Part shown: positions 1-11,146 of the stretch, piece by piece | How the letters are laid out: every line of letters begins with the position of its first letter | Position numbering within the stretch: position 1 is the first letter of the stretch | NCBI GenBank assembly: GCA_020064725.1 | Contig: JAGTWJ010000010.1 | Span: 682,001 to 746,000 of the forward strand | Direction: 5' to 3' | Origin: Drechslerella dactyloides | Taxonomy: Eukaryota; Ascomycota; Orbiliomycetes; Orbiliales; Orbiliaceae | DNA length: 64,000 nt | The notes under the pieces: model-generated | What the model was told of the DNA's origin: nothing | Databases searched by the model: none | Seen by the model: the letters and a program-made list of their open reading frames with translations, nothing else | Made by a program: the position numbers and the translations under genes

Positions 1-1599
1 CTTCTGGTATCCAATCGCAATCGAAGCTCAAGCCCAGACCGCGAGATTTCGGCGTGCTTTGCATGATTTGGGCAAAAGCGGCCTTCTCAGGGATTGTTTA
101 GAGTGGATTCGTAAAAATTCCCTCGGCTCGAGAATAGAATAGCCAGAAACAAAACGTAGGAATACCGAAGGCTACTTATGCACGATTTGGAAACACTCCA
201 CGGCGTGATGCTGGTGGAGCTTGCTCGTAAGCGAAGGGACAATTGAAGATATTGAGACAGGGATTCGGCGAGACCAAAGTTTCACCAAGAAACAATTTTT
301 TCCTCCTTCGGCCAGGCCAGGGAAGCTGCCCAAAGTTACCTTTGTGCCCTGAGGCGATCACCAAGGAAAGAAGGCCGTAGGTCCGGTCCGTCGGTAAACC
401 GGCAAGCATCATGGGATGCGAGATGTCAGACAGAACTCGAGAACAGGCTTCGAGCTGACCTTCCACGAGAGCGATAATTTGGCATCGTAAGATGGGACGA
501 CGAGCTGACAGTTGGATTTGAGATTCGATGCGATGTCCGAATTCCGGAGCTTGCTAGGGCGAGAGGCCAGCACATCTAGTAAATGGCATTAGTCAATGGA
601 TATGCAGGCGTCGGCTGCAAAGCGCCCATGAAGCAGGCAATCGGCCTATGCCAAATCTCGACCTGTTTGTCCCCGTTCAGCTCCAAACCGGCTGAGGGAT
701 GACCAACGAGAGGTGACAGACGTACAGCCCTGGATCTGGCGTCTGATGGGCGTAATCACAGCTGATGAGCTGAGCGAGGGCGTCCGTCGTTCGTCTAGCG
801 AGGATGCTGTCTACCGTTGCCGTACGACGTAGTTTTACTAAGACGGAGTAGCAGCAACAGCGGGGTAGTTCTCGCAGTCTCCCAATCCATCCTCCCCTTC
901 CTCCTCCCTCAAACCCATCGTCCGTCAGCTTCATCCTCAGCTTCGTTACCCGTTAATTCAGCTCAGTCCGCCGGTGTACGACCAGAGCTTATAAAGCCAA
1001 AGCTCGTCCTTGGCCTCAAGAGCCTTTCCTTGGTCCGCATCGCAGCATCCAAGAGCCCACCCGGAGGCCAAGCCAGCACTTACCCGTATGTGCATTCACC
1101 GCCGTGCAGCGAGCGTTAAGCTAGCGTGTGCCTCTCTGCACCGTTAATATCGCAAGCCCACCATCTTTTCCCCTTCCCTACATTCCACCTGCCCTGCCCT
1201 GCCGTTGCTCCCTTCGAGATTTTTCGGAATCTCTCCAAGCCCTCGCACTACCAATCGAAGAAAAAGCAATCGCTGACCGGCGTTTTTCCCTCCTGCTCGC
1301 CACTTTCATGGGCCAGTCAGTCTTCCGAAACAGGCCTGCAAGGATCGCACCGATTCAACGTCGTTTTTTCTTCTTCCAAGCTCCACCGCCAACATCCATC
1401 AGGTAAGCCAGAGCAAATAGTGCACCGGCGACCCAACGGAAGAGCTTGCATTTTGAGCCTTCGGTCTTTTTCGCATGCAGCACGACTCACACTCACAAGC
1501 ATTCCCGAATAGCTCTGCTCCTTTTTCGGCTCCAGACGAGAGTCTCAACAGAAAATTTTCGCAGATAAGTAGTGCACGAGGCATCCATTCGTCGCCAAA
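1..1599. other. intergenic / malic enzyme upstream region
   Basis: No gene is supported here. Open frames are short, overlap on both strands and show no family resemblance. Positions about 1140-1320 are pyrimidine-rich (C/T runs), as is common in promoters and 5' leaders of filamentous fungi, and lie a few hundred bases upstream of the malic enzyme start at 1600. I infer a promoter/leader role from position and composition only. Confidence 0.5.
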
Positions 1600-4485
1600 A
1601 TGTCGCTCCGTATTCCTCTTCCAGCTGGCCTCAGCAGGAGCCAATCCACCCAAGATTTGATCAAGTACAGCAGCGCCGACGCTATCGACGGCATTGCCAG
1701 AGTAAGAGCCCCCGCTCGCCCCTGTTGTTTGGTGGTTCCGAGACCCCCCAACGGGTTCGTAAACTTTCATGTGGACCACAACTTTTCTGATCACAGGTTG
1801 GCTTTGGTTGTAGAACCCTTCCCACGAGGATCAGAAGAAAGTCACCGCTTCTTTGCCTCAAAATACTGTCCCGAAGAATCCAATCACGTAAGTCGTTCGA
1901 GCAGTTGAGCGGTCGATCCGGTCGTGTGTTCTAGGACGCCGAAGGCACTGACATTGTGATACAGCATGTCGACTCGTTTCGATACTTCGTATGAACCTCA
2001 ATTGAGGCAGAACCTCCATATCAGCGGTCTTGTTCCTCCTGGTAAGTCGCGAAAAACCTCGTTGTGTGGATTGTAGACGGGATGTAACATTGTTGGACCT
2101 AACTAACTCTCCGGTCCAGTCGTGGAGTCACACGACATCCAGATCAAGAGATGTCTGAGAGCCATTGCTTCGAAAAAGACTGAGATCGACAAATATATCT
2201 ATTTGTCGCATCTTCGTAATTCGAATTTCAACCTTTTCTATCGTCTTTTGATCGATAATATGAGGGTATGCAGGAATCCGATTGTAGTGCTGTTTTGTTG
2301 TTTTAGTCGGACCGAGACATGAAGGCAAGAGGAGCAGCATACCGAGAATGATAGTCTGATGAGGGTGCCGACTGCCCTTTTAAGGCTGGGGTTCTCGGCA
2401 TGGGTTGGGTGTCGGGATGAACCCGCAGCCTCGTCTTGCCGAAAGTTTCGGGAAAAAGGAAGAGGGGACGGGATGGCTAATTTAGATTCCGACATCGTGC
2501 AGGAAATCACGCCCCTGGTCTACACACCCGTGGTAAGTGCCTGCATCCCGATCCAGCCTATCACCAAAGCGTAAGCTCCGTTTGCTAACCGCAGTTCCGA
2601 GCAGGTGGGTGAGGCGTGTGAGAACTGGAGCCACATCTTTTCTGAGCCTGAAGGTGAGCTCCCCGCATCCTTTAGCCGGCTTTCGGCATCCCGAGCATTG
2701 TTCCGGCTCCGTGTTACATGAGGCCCCTGCTGCCTTTCTGGACCGGCTGATCTGCTCGGGCCGACCTCATCTCGTCAAACACCTCCAACGCATTAGCTGC
2801 ACCCAACACAACTCTGCGTACTGACTGACCCTCCCTTGTAGGAATGTACCTGTCCTGGGCGGACCGTGGTCATCTTTCGGACATAATAAATAACTGGCCA
2901 GAGAAAGAAGTGGACATCACGGTTGTCACTGACGGCTCCCGGTATGTATCCACGCCCCTCGTGCCGTATACTCAAGGGTAGGCGGCTAACACTGTTCTGA
3001 CTAGCATCTTGGGTCTCGGAGATTTGGGTGTTGGAGGCATTGGTATCTCTATTGGCAAGCTCGCCCTGTATACCGCATGTGCTGGTATACATCCTACGAA
3101 GACCTTGCCTATCGTCATCGACTTGGTATGTCTTCTCTGCCAGCACCCTATCTATCTGTAATCTATTCTAAAACATCTTTCTCTTTCTTTCAGGGCACGG
3201 ACAACGAACGACTCCTTAATGATGAGTTGTACTTGGGCTCCAAGATGAAACGCTTGGGTGAGAAAGAGATGATGAAGTTCCTTGACGAGTTGATGGTTGC
3301 TCTCAAGACAAGATGGCCCAGCATCATCATCCAGTTTGAGGACTTCAAGAACCCTTTCCCCTCGCTGGCCAAATACCAAAACATGTACACCTGCTTCAAC
3401 GATGACATCCAGGGAACTGGCGCTGTCATTCTCGCTGGTGTCATCAACGCTGTCCGTGAGACCAAGATCCCACCACAGGATCAACGTCTTGTTTTCCTTG
3501 GTGCCGGTTCTGCCGGTGTTGGTGTTGCCCGCCAGATTATGGAGATGTTCAAGAAAGAGGGCAACCTCTCCGAGGATGAGGCTCGCAAGCTCTTCTATCT
3601 CGTCGACTCGAAGGGTCTCGTTACCAATGACCGCGGCGATAAGCTGGCAGAGCACAAGATCGTCTTCTCACGCAGTGACAATAATGGTCAACAGTACAAG
3701 ACTCTCGACGAAGTCATCGACTACGTCAAGCCCACCATCTTGATGGGTCTTTCTACCATCGGCGGGGCCTTCACAGAGGATATCATCAAGAAAATGACCA
3801 ATTTCAGCGAGCGCCCAATCATCTTCCCTCTCTCGAACCCGGTCTCCAAGTCCGAATGCACTTTCGTCGACGCCATGAAGCACACGGATGAGAAGGTTTT
3901 GTTCGCTTCTGGCAGCCCATTCCCCAACTATGAGGGCAAAAACGGTAAAATTTACGAAGCCGGCCAGGGAAACAACATGTACGTCTTCCCGGGTATTGGT
4001 ATGGGAGCCATTGTCTCTCAGGCCAGTTTGATCAACCAAGATATGATCTATGCCTCCGCCGAATATCTTGCATCCTCTTTGACGCCCGAGGAACACGCGG
4101 ACGGCCTCCTTTACCCGAGAATCAACAGAATCCGCGAGGTCAGCGCCCGGGTCGCCCTTGGTGTTGTCCGAGCCGCCGAACGCAACGTAAGTCCCCGAAG
4201 TCTGATTCGTTACCAGTGGAGTCTGGCCTATTAACGCCAATATTCAATAGCACGTTGCTCGCAATCCTGAGATTAACGGCATGGATGACGAGACATTGGT
4301 TGAATACATCAAGCAGAAGATGTATGATCCATCCGCTGTCCCGACCGAAGCTACGGAGACCGAGCCCGACGTAAGTTTTGATCAACTCGTTCGCAGACTC
4401 AGAAAAAGCATGACTAACTGATTCACAGATGTGGACTTGGCTCACGTCCAAGCTATCTCTTCCATGGAGCCACTCCAAGTTGTAG
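1600..4485 (+). CDS. MAE1: malic enzyme, 11 exons, C-terminal SKL
   Basis: Oxidative decarboxylation of malate to pyruvate, giving NAD(P)H. Exons: 1600-1701, 1814-1887, 1965-2041, 2120-2265, 2503-2532, 2605-2653, 2842-2941, 3005-3125, 3194-4186, 4251-4370, 4429-4485; total 1869 nt, 622 residues. Family hallmarks are in order: VYTPVVGEAC with the catalytic Tyr at about 140, GLGDLG and the catalytic Lys at about 211 in SIGKLALYT, metal-binding ED at 282-283 and the second Asp of NDDIQGT at 304, then a GAGSAG nucleotide-binding loop at 336-341. The Tyr-Lys spacing (71) equals that of the human enzyme. Exon 5 is only 30 nt. The last exon adds 18 residues ending in SKL, a canonical peroxisomal PTS1. 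The N-terminus is less certain: a second in-frame Met lies at 1966, and the acceptor at 1813 was chosen over 1796 because it keeps frame. Coenzyme preference cannot be read reliably. Confidence 0.93.
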
Positions 4486-5161
4486 TGAAGCTTGCAAGCT
4501 CTTCGACTTCTCAGTCATGTTGTACCCGCTTCCCTCAAATTCCGCTCTGTCTTTACACCATGCTCTGCCTTTTACGATGCAGGATACCTCCTTCTCGCCT
4601 TAGACATTCCGACATGCTTTATAATACATGGTTAAAGCGAGCCCGTTTCCTTTGATCGTTTTCTTCCTTCTTCGTTTGAGCGTCCGAATTTTTATAAGGG
4701 CGACTCGGTACTGCTTGAGCTATGTTTTTAAATTGAATTCCTGGCCAACCCTCATCCCCCTTTCGCCGAAACTCCATATACGCATTCGAATACCCAAACC
4801 CTTCATCGTCTTCTTCCCTCGAATGCCCTTTGACCCAATTTTTATGACGTACACAATCAAGCGTTAATGACAGCAAGAATGCAATTGAAATGAATTGAGC
4901 AAAACCTCGTTGCGCCATAAAATGAGAATACCGATAGTTGGCTTTAGAGTGTGCATGAACGCCCTGACCAAAACGTAGAATAGGTAATGATGTATACAAA
5001 AAGCAGAGAAGCAGTTGATGTGACCTGCACAAGTAACCCGTGGCAAAGCTCCTCGATAATACAGTAGGACATGGATGGCTGGAAAGACGAGTAAGGCTCG
5101 AATGACGTGGAGGCGGCAAGCTGGATTACTTGAGAGACGCATATTGGATAATGACTACGTT
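4486..5161. other. convergent 3' intergenic region
   Basis: This lies between the malic enzyme stop and the stop of the minus-strand hypothetical gene, so it should hold both 3' UTRs. Overlapping open frames on both strands look random. I see no RNA gene or repeat. Confidence 0.5.
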
Positions 5162-5956
5162 CTAATTTTCCGAAACCCAATCCATCGCCTCTCTGCCTTT
5201 CAACTGCTCGAGGTAGGCGTCCGATTCATGTCCCACCAAGTTGACGATTTGATGGAGCCTGGCACTGTTTCGTTGCCGGCGGATGCTGGCGGCTGCATCT
5301 GATGACTCGGTGAGGAGGGCGCCGGTCCATGGGTCCATTGTTGGGTCTTGGCCGAGGAATTGGCGGATAGTAGCTGGATATTCGTGATAATATCTCTTGG
5401 GCGGGGGTGCTGGTGGCCGCTGGTTCTGCTGCTGTTGGTTTTTTTGCTGCTGGGCTTGACTTCTCGTCGAGTCTCGTAGGTTGTATTTGTCGTTAGAGCT
5501 AACGGGAGGGATATCTTCGCGTCTACGAGGCAAGGGTGTCCCTTGCGCGTGTCCGCGCTGCGGATTTGGCTGATAGAGGGCTCGTCTACCTGCAGTCGGC
5601 GGACGTGCGTACTCGTTTTCTCGTGGGACTTGATCTTGCGTTTGCGCTGCTTTATGTTCTTGCTCTCGCGGTTGTTCTTGCGCTTCTGTTTGCGATTGTG
5701 ACTGCGATTGTATAGATGGTGGGGTCCGCTCGTGTGCCTGTGGTTGCGGCCGCCTTCGCCCTCTATATCCTCGACCGCGGCTGGGACGTCTAGACGAGCT
5801 GGATTCGGGTTCGGCGGTTGCATCATCGGGATTAGTGGTAGGCTCTATGCTCGCTCCGTGGGTTGGCGGGCGCGTCAGCCTAGGTGAACGACGTGCTGGT
5901 GCTGGCGGTCGTCTACGTCCGCGCGGGGTGGTATTCGAGTGTTGACTTTGTTGCAT
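5162..5956 (-). CDS. low-complexity hypothetical protein
   Basis: An intronless 264-residue frame starting at 5956. Residues 1-200 are rich in Arg, Pro, Gln and Ser, with QSQSQ-type and poly-Gln stretches, and are predicted by eye to be disordered. The last 65 residues are of ordinary composition (RYYHEYPATIRQFLG, MDPWTGALL, then RRQRNSARLHQIVNLVGHES) and look like the conserved, folded part. I do not recognise a family and assign no function. The frame is long for its overlap with other frames, and the C-terminal block looks constrained, which supports a real gene. The start could also be a later Met or an upstream exon, since the low-complexity part gives no guidance. Confidence 0.65.
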   Translation of the reverse strand: MQQSQHSNTTPRGRRRPPAPARRSPRLTRPPTHGASIEPTTNPDDATAEPESSSSRRPSRGRGYRGRRRPQPQAHERTPPSIQSQSQSQTEAQEQPREQEHKAAQTQDQVPRENEYARPPTAGRRALYQPNPQRGHAQGTPLPRRREDIPPVSSNDKYNLRDSTRSQAQQQKNQQQQNQRPPAPPPKRYYHEYPATIRQFLGQDPTMDPWTGALLTESSDAAASIRRQRNSARLHQIVNLVGHESDAYLEQLKGREAMDWVSEN

Positions 5957-7121
5957 TTTGGAGGAGGTCGTGGCACCGGTCCTAGATTCGTACCAATCGG
6001 TGGCGAGAGGGTAGGACTATAGATGGTAGAGAGTACCGGATATACTATGTAGTAGTATGGAGTTACGGTTCAGAGGGTTGCGCGGTATCTTATAGCTGAA
6101 TTGAGGGTGGTGTAGGTAGACAGTTGGTAAATTATAAATGTGAGGGGAGGTTAACGGACGAATCGTTCAAACCAAAGTGCTAGGTTTCACTGAAGATGGA
6201 GTTATAAGAAGTCGTTAACCTGCTGGCTGGTTTTGGTGCTGGCCACGACTAAGCTCGGCGTAGTTGGTCAGTTACACAGGAAGGAGTTTTGGGGCTTGCA
6301 CGAGGCCTCGAGGTTGAAAGCACTTGCACCCTGTCCAGAGCGCAAGCAGGCATGTAAGCATAATGCGCAGCTGAGTGTGTGAATGTATGACGTGCCCAGA
6401 GTATGATATGCTTAAATAAGTACTCGAATCTAGGCGTCTATAAAACAAGCATCACCTATCCAATGCAAGTCGATCAAGCGATCGGGTGTGATGAACACCC
6501 TTCCTCCAAGTTAACGCTCGCGCTCCGTCTAAACCTTGCAGACTCTCCCTGACCGCCTGTCTGCCTGCCCCCTTCCCTGCCCTTGGACCGTCCGGAAAAC
6601 AAAAAGAACACCCCTGTAAAGTACACCGGTAGAATGTTGAATACCCAAAACCACAGCCGACCAGATCGGAAACTCAGATGCAGAAATCAATGCTGGAACA
6701 AAAATGCCAGATAAAAAGATATCACAAGCAAACAAATATGCAAACAGTTCTTTTGACGGGGAACCGGAGAGACGCCAGCCAGCTAAAGCGCATCGTCGGG
6801 TGCTCTGTTGCACATCAAATGTGTGTATCCTGCCGCCGTTGATATGTCTATGTTGAATATCGCCCCAGTCGATCCGTCTGCCAATATATAGTAATATATG
6901 AAAACCCAGAACTGTACGGCGAAGTTGCAAACTCGCGGAAATGTTGAAACCGCCTCACAAAAATGATAGCAGATAAGCCAAAAGAAAGGAAAATAAAATA
7001 AAATAAAGCTCAACCTGACCAATCCAGGTGAATGGAAAAGAGGCTGAAAATAGAAGAGCACTCGGTTACCGCAAGGCGTATCGGTAAACCTGTCCGTAGC
7101 GTGGCAGAACATAGCATATCA
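5957..7121. other. intergenic region
   Basis: Upstream of the hypothetical gene at 5956 and downstream of the GTP cyclohydrolase stop at 7122. No frame here shows a credible protein, and no tRNA or repeat was seen. It probably carries the promoter of the former and the 3' UTR of the latter. Confidence 0.45.
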
Positions 7122-8401
7122 CTACCTCTTGATCAGGTTCAAGAACTCTTCTCGCGTCTTCGCACTCTGCCTCATCCGCCCGAGCATGCAGCTTGTCGTT
7201 GTGACCGCACCGGACTTCTGGACACCGCGCATGACCATGCACATGTGCGTGCTCTCCATGACGACAGCAACGCCCTGCGGCTTGAGGATCTCGGATATGG
7301 CGAGTGCCACCTGTTTCGTCAATCGTTCTTGTACCTGCAGTCGGCGCGAGAACATTTCGGCGATGCGTGCGAGCTTGGAAATGCCGATGACCTGGTTCTT
7401 CGGGATATAGCCGATGTGCATCTGTATAGACAGCGAGTTAGAAAACCATTCGTCTCGTTTATGATTCTGACTTGAGTTGGGAGCATACCTTGCCAGTGAA
7501 TGGAACTAGATGGTGCTCGCATAGGCTGAAGATATCGATATCCTTCACAATCACTTTAATTCAAATGTTAGTATTTGTCCCGGTACGAACGATAACCAGG
7601 AAGGAACCTACCGAGCTCATCATGGTCTTCCGTAAAGACGGCATTGTTGACGACATCTCGAAGATTCTCTTCATACCCTTTGGTGAAGAACAGCATGGCC
7701 TTGGCATAGCGCTCCGGGGTTGCCAGCAGACCCTCTCGCGATGGGTCTTCACCAATGCATTCGAGGAGTGTCTTGACACTGATATTCAGGACCAGTCAGC
7801 GTGGAATATGGATGGAGTTATGTTTTTCCCCAAACTTACGCTCCGGACAGCTTTTGTATTCTCGCAGCTTTCTCCTCTTCGGTTTCGTCTAGCCTTGCTC
7901 TTGTTCCGATACCTGCGCAACAGCAATCGCGGTCAGCAAAACAGCCGAACAGATTTTGCCAATTAGACTGGAGAAAAACATACTAGGCCAGGATAACCCG
8001 TCATAATCGACCGGCGTGGCCAAGCTGAACGGACTCGCTGGCCGCGAGACAGCCGGCGTATGCGCCCCGTAAGCGTTCAACGCACTCGATGCCGCTCCGG
8101 TGGCTAGCTGGAACCTCGCCGGTAATGGTTGCTGCTGGTGCGGCACCACCGCACCGGGGATGAGACCGGCTTTGTAGTCCGTCGGCGGGTCGAGGAGTGG
8201 ACGAGGGTGGAGATGCGGATAGGCCGAGGTGCTTGCGGCTATTGAACGGAACAGCGGATTGGTTTCGAGATGGTGTGGTGGAGGCGGGAGGGCCGGGGGA
8301 AGCTGCTGGCTCATGCTGCCGTTAAGTTGGTGCTGCTGATGTTCGGGTTCCTGCTGGAGAGCCTGCGACAGAGTCGCGCCTTCGAGCTCGTTCTGCGTCA
8401 T
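7122..8401 (-). CDS. FOL2: GTP cyclohydrolase I
   Basis: First enzyme of folate/pterin synthesis, converting GTP to 7,8-dihydroneopterin triphosphate in the cytosol. Five exons on the minus strand: 8401-7984, 7912-7840, 7778-7612, 7553-7489, 7421-7122; 1023 nt, 340 residues. The N-terminal 140 residues are Pro/Gln/His-rich and probably disordered, a common extension in fungal members. The catalytic domain runs from about LDETEEEKAARIQKL to the end. Zinc ligands are visible: Cys 231 and His 234 in SLCEHHLVPF and Cys 302 in HMCMVMRGVQK; the 71-residue spacing between the two cysteines equals that of E. coli FolE. GYIPKNQVIGISKLARI and the C-terminal TREEFLNLIKR are also typical. All four introns have GT-AG ends and keep frame. 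Confidence 0.96.
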
Positions 8402-9618
8402 GGTTGCGGATTGAGGTCGGAGACCGGTGCCGGTGCCGGTATGTATGAAATGTATGGTATCGATGCTCGGGCTTGTGTTGAAAATATTATCCCTGGGCGA
8501 AGGCGAAGATGTTCTGCGAGAAGAAGACTTGAATGGAGAAAAAAAAAAGGTAGTGGATATGCGGGCACTACGGATTATACGGCCAGGCAGACGTTAGCGA
8601 CTTGATATTCCGACAAGCTCGAGCTGGTTTCCGCAGGACACGAAAGGAAGGTGGGTTTTGATCGCGGCTTTCCAGCAGGCGTGCCGGAGCTCAAGCGATA
8701 TATGCATGCAGGGTCTGACAGTTAGAAACGGAGGCACACACCTTGCGTTACATATCGGTGCCACCAAGGAGCTTAGGTAAGGCTTATGGCGACGGAGAGT
8801 CGACGATCGAGGATGCCTCTTCACGAGTGGAATGCGGGGGAGAGGCGGTTTTTCAATCGAGAGGGGAGGAAGGATGAGATGAGATGCGAGATGCGAGATG
8901 GGATGGATCGATTTCTAGCTAACGTTTACGTTACTAAAAGACACTACGGATGGACAGATGGCGACATCCAGTCGTGGACACAGCTCCGGCACGGGCAGCG
9001 CCCAGCAGTTCCGTTTCGGCGAACGCTTTAGTATAGTTCCACTGCCAATTGCGTTCGCCTTTCGGCCTTTCTTCTCCCTTTCCCGTTCCCAGAAAAAAAA
9101 TTTCGTCGAGAGGCAAACTTTAACCGGCGCGCCGCCGCCAGAGCAGGAAAGGTGGGTCCGGTGGGTCCAGCGCTGTCGGGCAAGCTGCAGGGCCCCAGCG
9201 CCGACGTCGCCTGGCTCGCATACGCCCGTCCGATTGGCGGCGACGAATGCGGTGAAGTCATCGGTGGTGCTCCTCCATCCGCCGGGGGTTTTACGTTTCT
9301 CGAGTTTAGGAACTCGTCTATGGGCTGGTCTAGATCTGCACATAATCTTCTCAAGGGGTAGGAAGTAGTACGAGAAACGAGCGTCGGAAGCTTGATTTCG
9401 CTAGCTAGAACATTTAAGGATAGACGTGGTAGCACGATACAGATTTCAAGAATGAGGTACGGCGCAGTGTAACGACGAAGAACGAGTGTGGAGTGAACAA
9501 ACAAGTCGGCAAGAACGAAAATAACAAATGGCAGTCTGGTTCGCAAGACAAGAGGAGACGGTCAAAACATGTTTTTTTTTTTGGCGTTCAGTCTTGAGCA
9601 TTTTGCCCTTGCATTCTC
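8402..9618. other. intergenic region
   Basis: Upstream of the GTP cyclohydrolase start and downstream of the AdoMet decarboxylase stop. It contains a short poly-A run near 8540 and purine-rich repeats near 8870-8900 (GAGATG-like units). No supported gene. Confidence 0.45.
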
Positions 9619-11146
9619 CTAGAATTCGTGGTACCCGATGTTCCGCCCCAGTGGTCCGTTCCAGTCTTCGCGCTCGTAGTAGCGGAAGACGAGATCGTAA
9701 CCTTCGAGGTCGTGGACAATGCGATCGATGCGGCGGTAGCCCTTGATCTTGTCCATCTTGTGCGACCGCTTCAGAGCAGCCACATCCTGGAACCTCGGAT
9801 CGAACAGCGGGCGAGCTTCGAAAAGCGTCACAGAGAACTTGCCTGGCTTGAAAATGTCGACAACATGCTGGATCACATCTGCCGTCTCACGCCCGGTCTG
9901 GTTGCCGGGGACGTTGGTCTCGAAGGACGCATACGAGCAATGCGGCTCCGGCGTGACGTGAACGGTCCAGTAATGGGTGTCGTTATCCGTTGGAATGACA
10001 GCATTGGCGGAGAAACCGCAGGGTGTGAAGAGGTACGAGTCGATGCGGGCCTCGGAGAACCGAGCCTTCGGATAGACATCGACCAATCCACACGCTTCGG
10101 CGACGACGGTTCCCAAGGCATGGCCTTCCGTCGTCAACTCCGCCGGACACTCCAGTTCAGGTTCGGAGTCTGAACTCTCGCAATCTCCCAGTCTGTTGCC
10201 GTATCGCTCGGATACGTATCCTTTGTACCCGTTGTCACAGTTGTTTCTACCGAAGAATTGTTTATGCGCGACCGCACTCGCGTTTTCAAGGTAGAATTGT
10301 TTCGCCTGAACGGGATCGAGGTCCGTCATCAAGATCTCCAGTGTTTCATCCTCCCCTCTGATGCTGTTCGGGAAGAACATAGTCTTGGTCTCGGTCGTCC
10401 CGTTGCCGTGCTCAATCTCGACGGGAGACGCTGGGGGCGTCAACTCTGGAGTTGGGGAGGTCAAATAAAGATACCAATGCTCCCCGTTCATCTTGCCAAC
10501 CATGTAAGCGCTTCCTCGGTGGAACATGTTGTCGAGGTAGGCAACCTCGTCGTTCCAGCTTCGGTGAGGATGCAATTGCTTGCTGGGGAACATGAACGCC
10601 TTGCGCGAGTAGAAGACCCTGTACGTGGTTGCTGCCGCGCGTTTTCCCATTCTGGAAGGCGTAAAGGCGAAGCCAGCCTCGAGGGCAGCGATCTCGAGCA
10701 AGTCCGGGAGGCCTTGCAACAAGGTCGTAGTGCCACAAGTCTTGAGGATGAGCTTGTGTGGGAAAACGAACATGCTGCTCTCGCTGAGGAGGTAGGCGTC
10801 AACATCTTCGGATGTGATGATCGACAGGACTTTGCATTTCACGAGGTCCAGCATCTCCTTCCATCTGTCCTCGTGGACGGCCTTGAGACCGCCAGGTCGG
10901 CAGCTGGAAGGGAGTTCTTCCGGAGAGGCGGCGAACCAAACCTCCAACAGCTTCTCAGGTCCTGAAACAAATCATGTCAACAAATTTGTCCTTGATGCAA
11001 CTATGTCTCACAGCGAGAAAAAGAACTGGATCTTGATGTTGCTTACCCTCAAAGGCATTGGTGGAGTCTAATCCCACAGTCGCCTCATGATTAATTGAGA
11101 GATGTGTAGACTCATTGTTGTAGTCGTTGGGCTCAAACTGGACCAT
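9619..11146 (-). CDS. SPE2: S-adenosylmethionine decarboxylase proenzyme
   Basis: Makes decarboxylated AdoMet, the aminopropyl donor for spermidine and spermine. Two exons: 11146-11047 and 10961-9619; 1443 nt, 480 residues. The proenzyme self-cleaves to create a pyruvoyl cofactor. The cleavage site LSESSMFVF is present, with cleavage expected between Glu 94 and Ser 95. The catalytic Cys is at 109 in LKTCGTTTLL, the same 15-residue offset from the cleavage Glu as in the human enzyme. Further family blocks include YRVFYSRKAFMFP and HYWTVHVTPEPHCSYASFE. The single intron (10962-11046) splits a Gly codon and has a clear donor and acceptor. The length is within the range of fungal AdoMet decarboxylases. 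Confidence 0.96.

Noticed and set aside
817..1512. Overlapping plus-strand frames of 92-128 codons upstream of the malic enzyme
   Set aside because: They overlap one another, are biased by pyrimidine-rich promoter sequence and look like no protein family.
1797..1887. Alternative exon 2 of malic enzyme starting at 1797 (VGFGCRTLP...)
   Set aside because: It gives a basic, presequence-like peptide but breaks the frame into exon 3; the acceptor at 1813 keeps frame.
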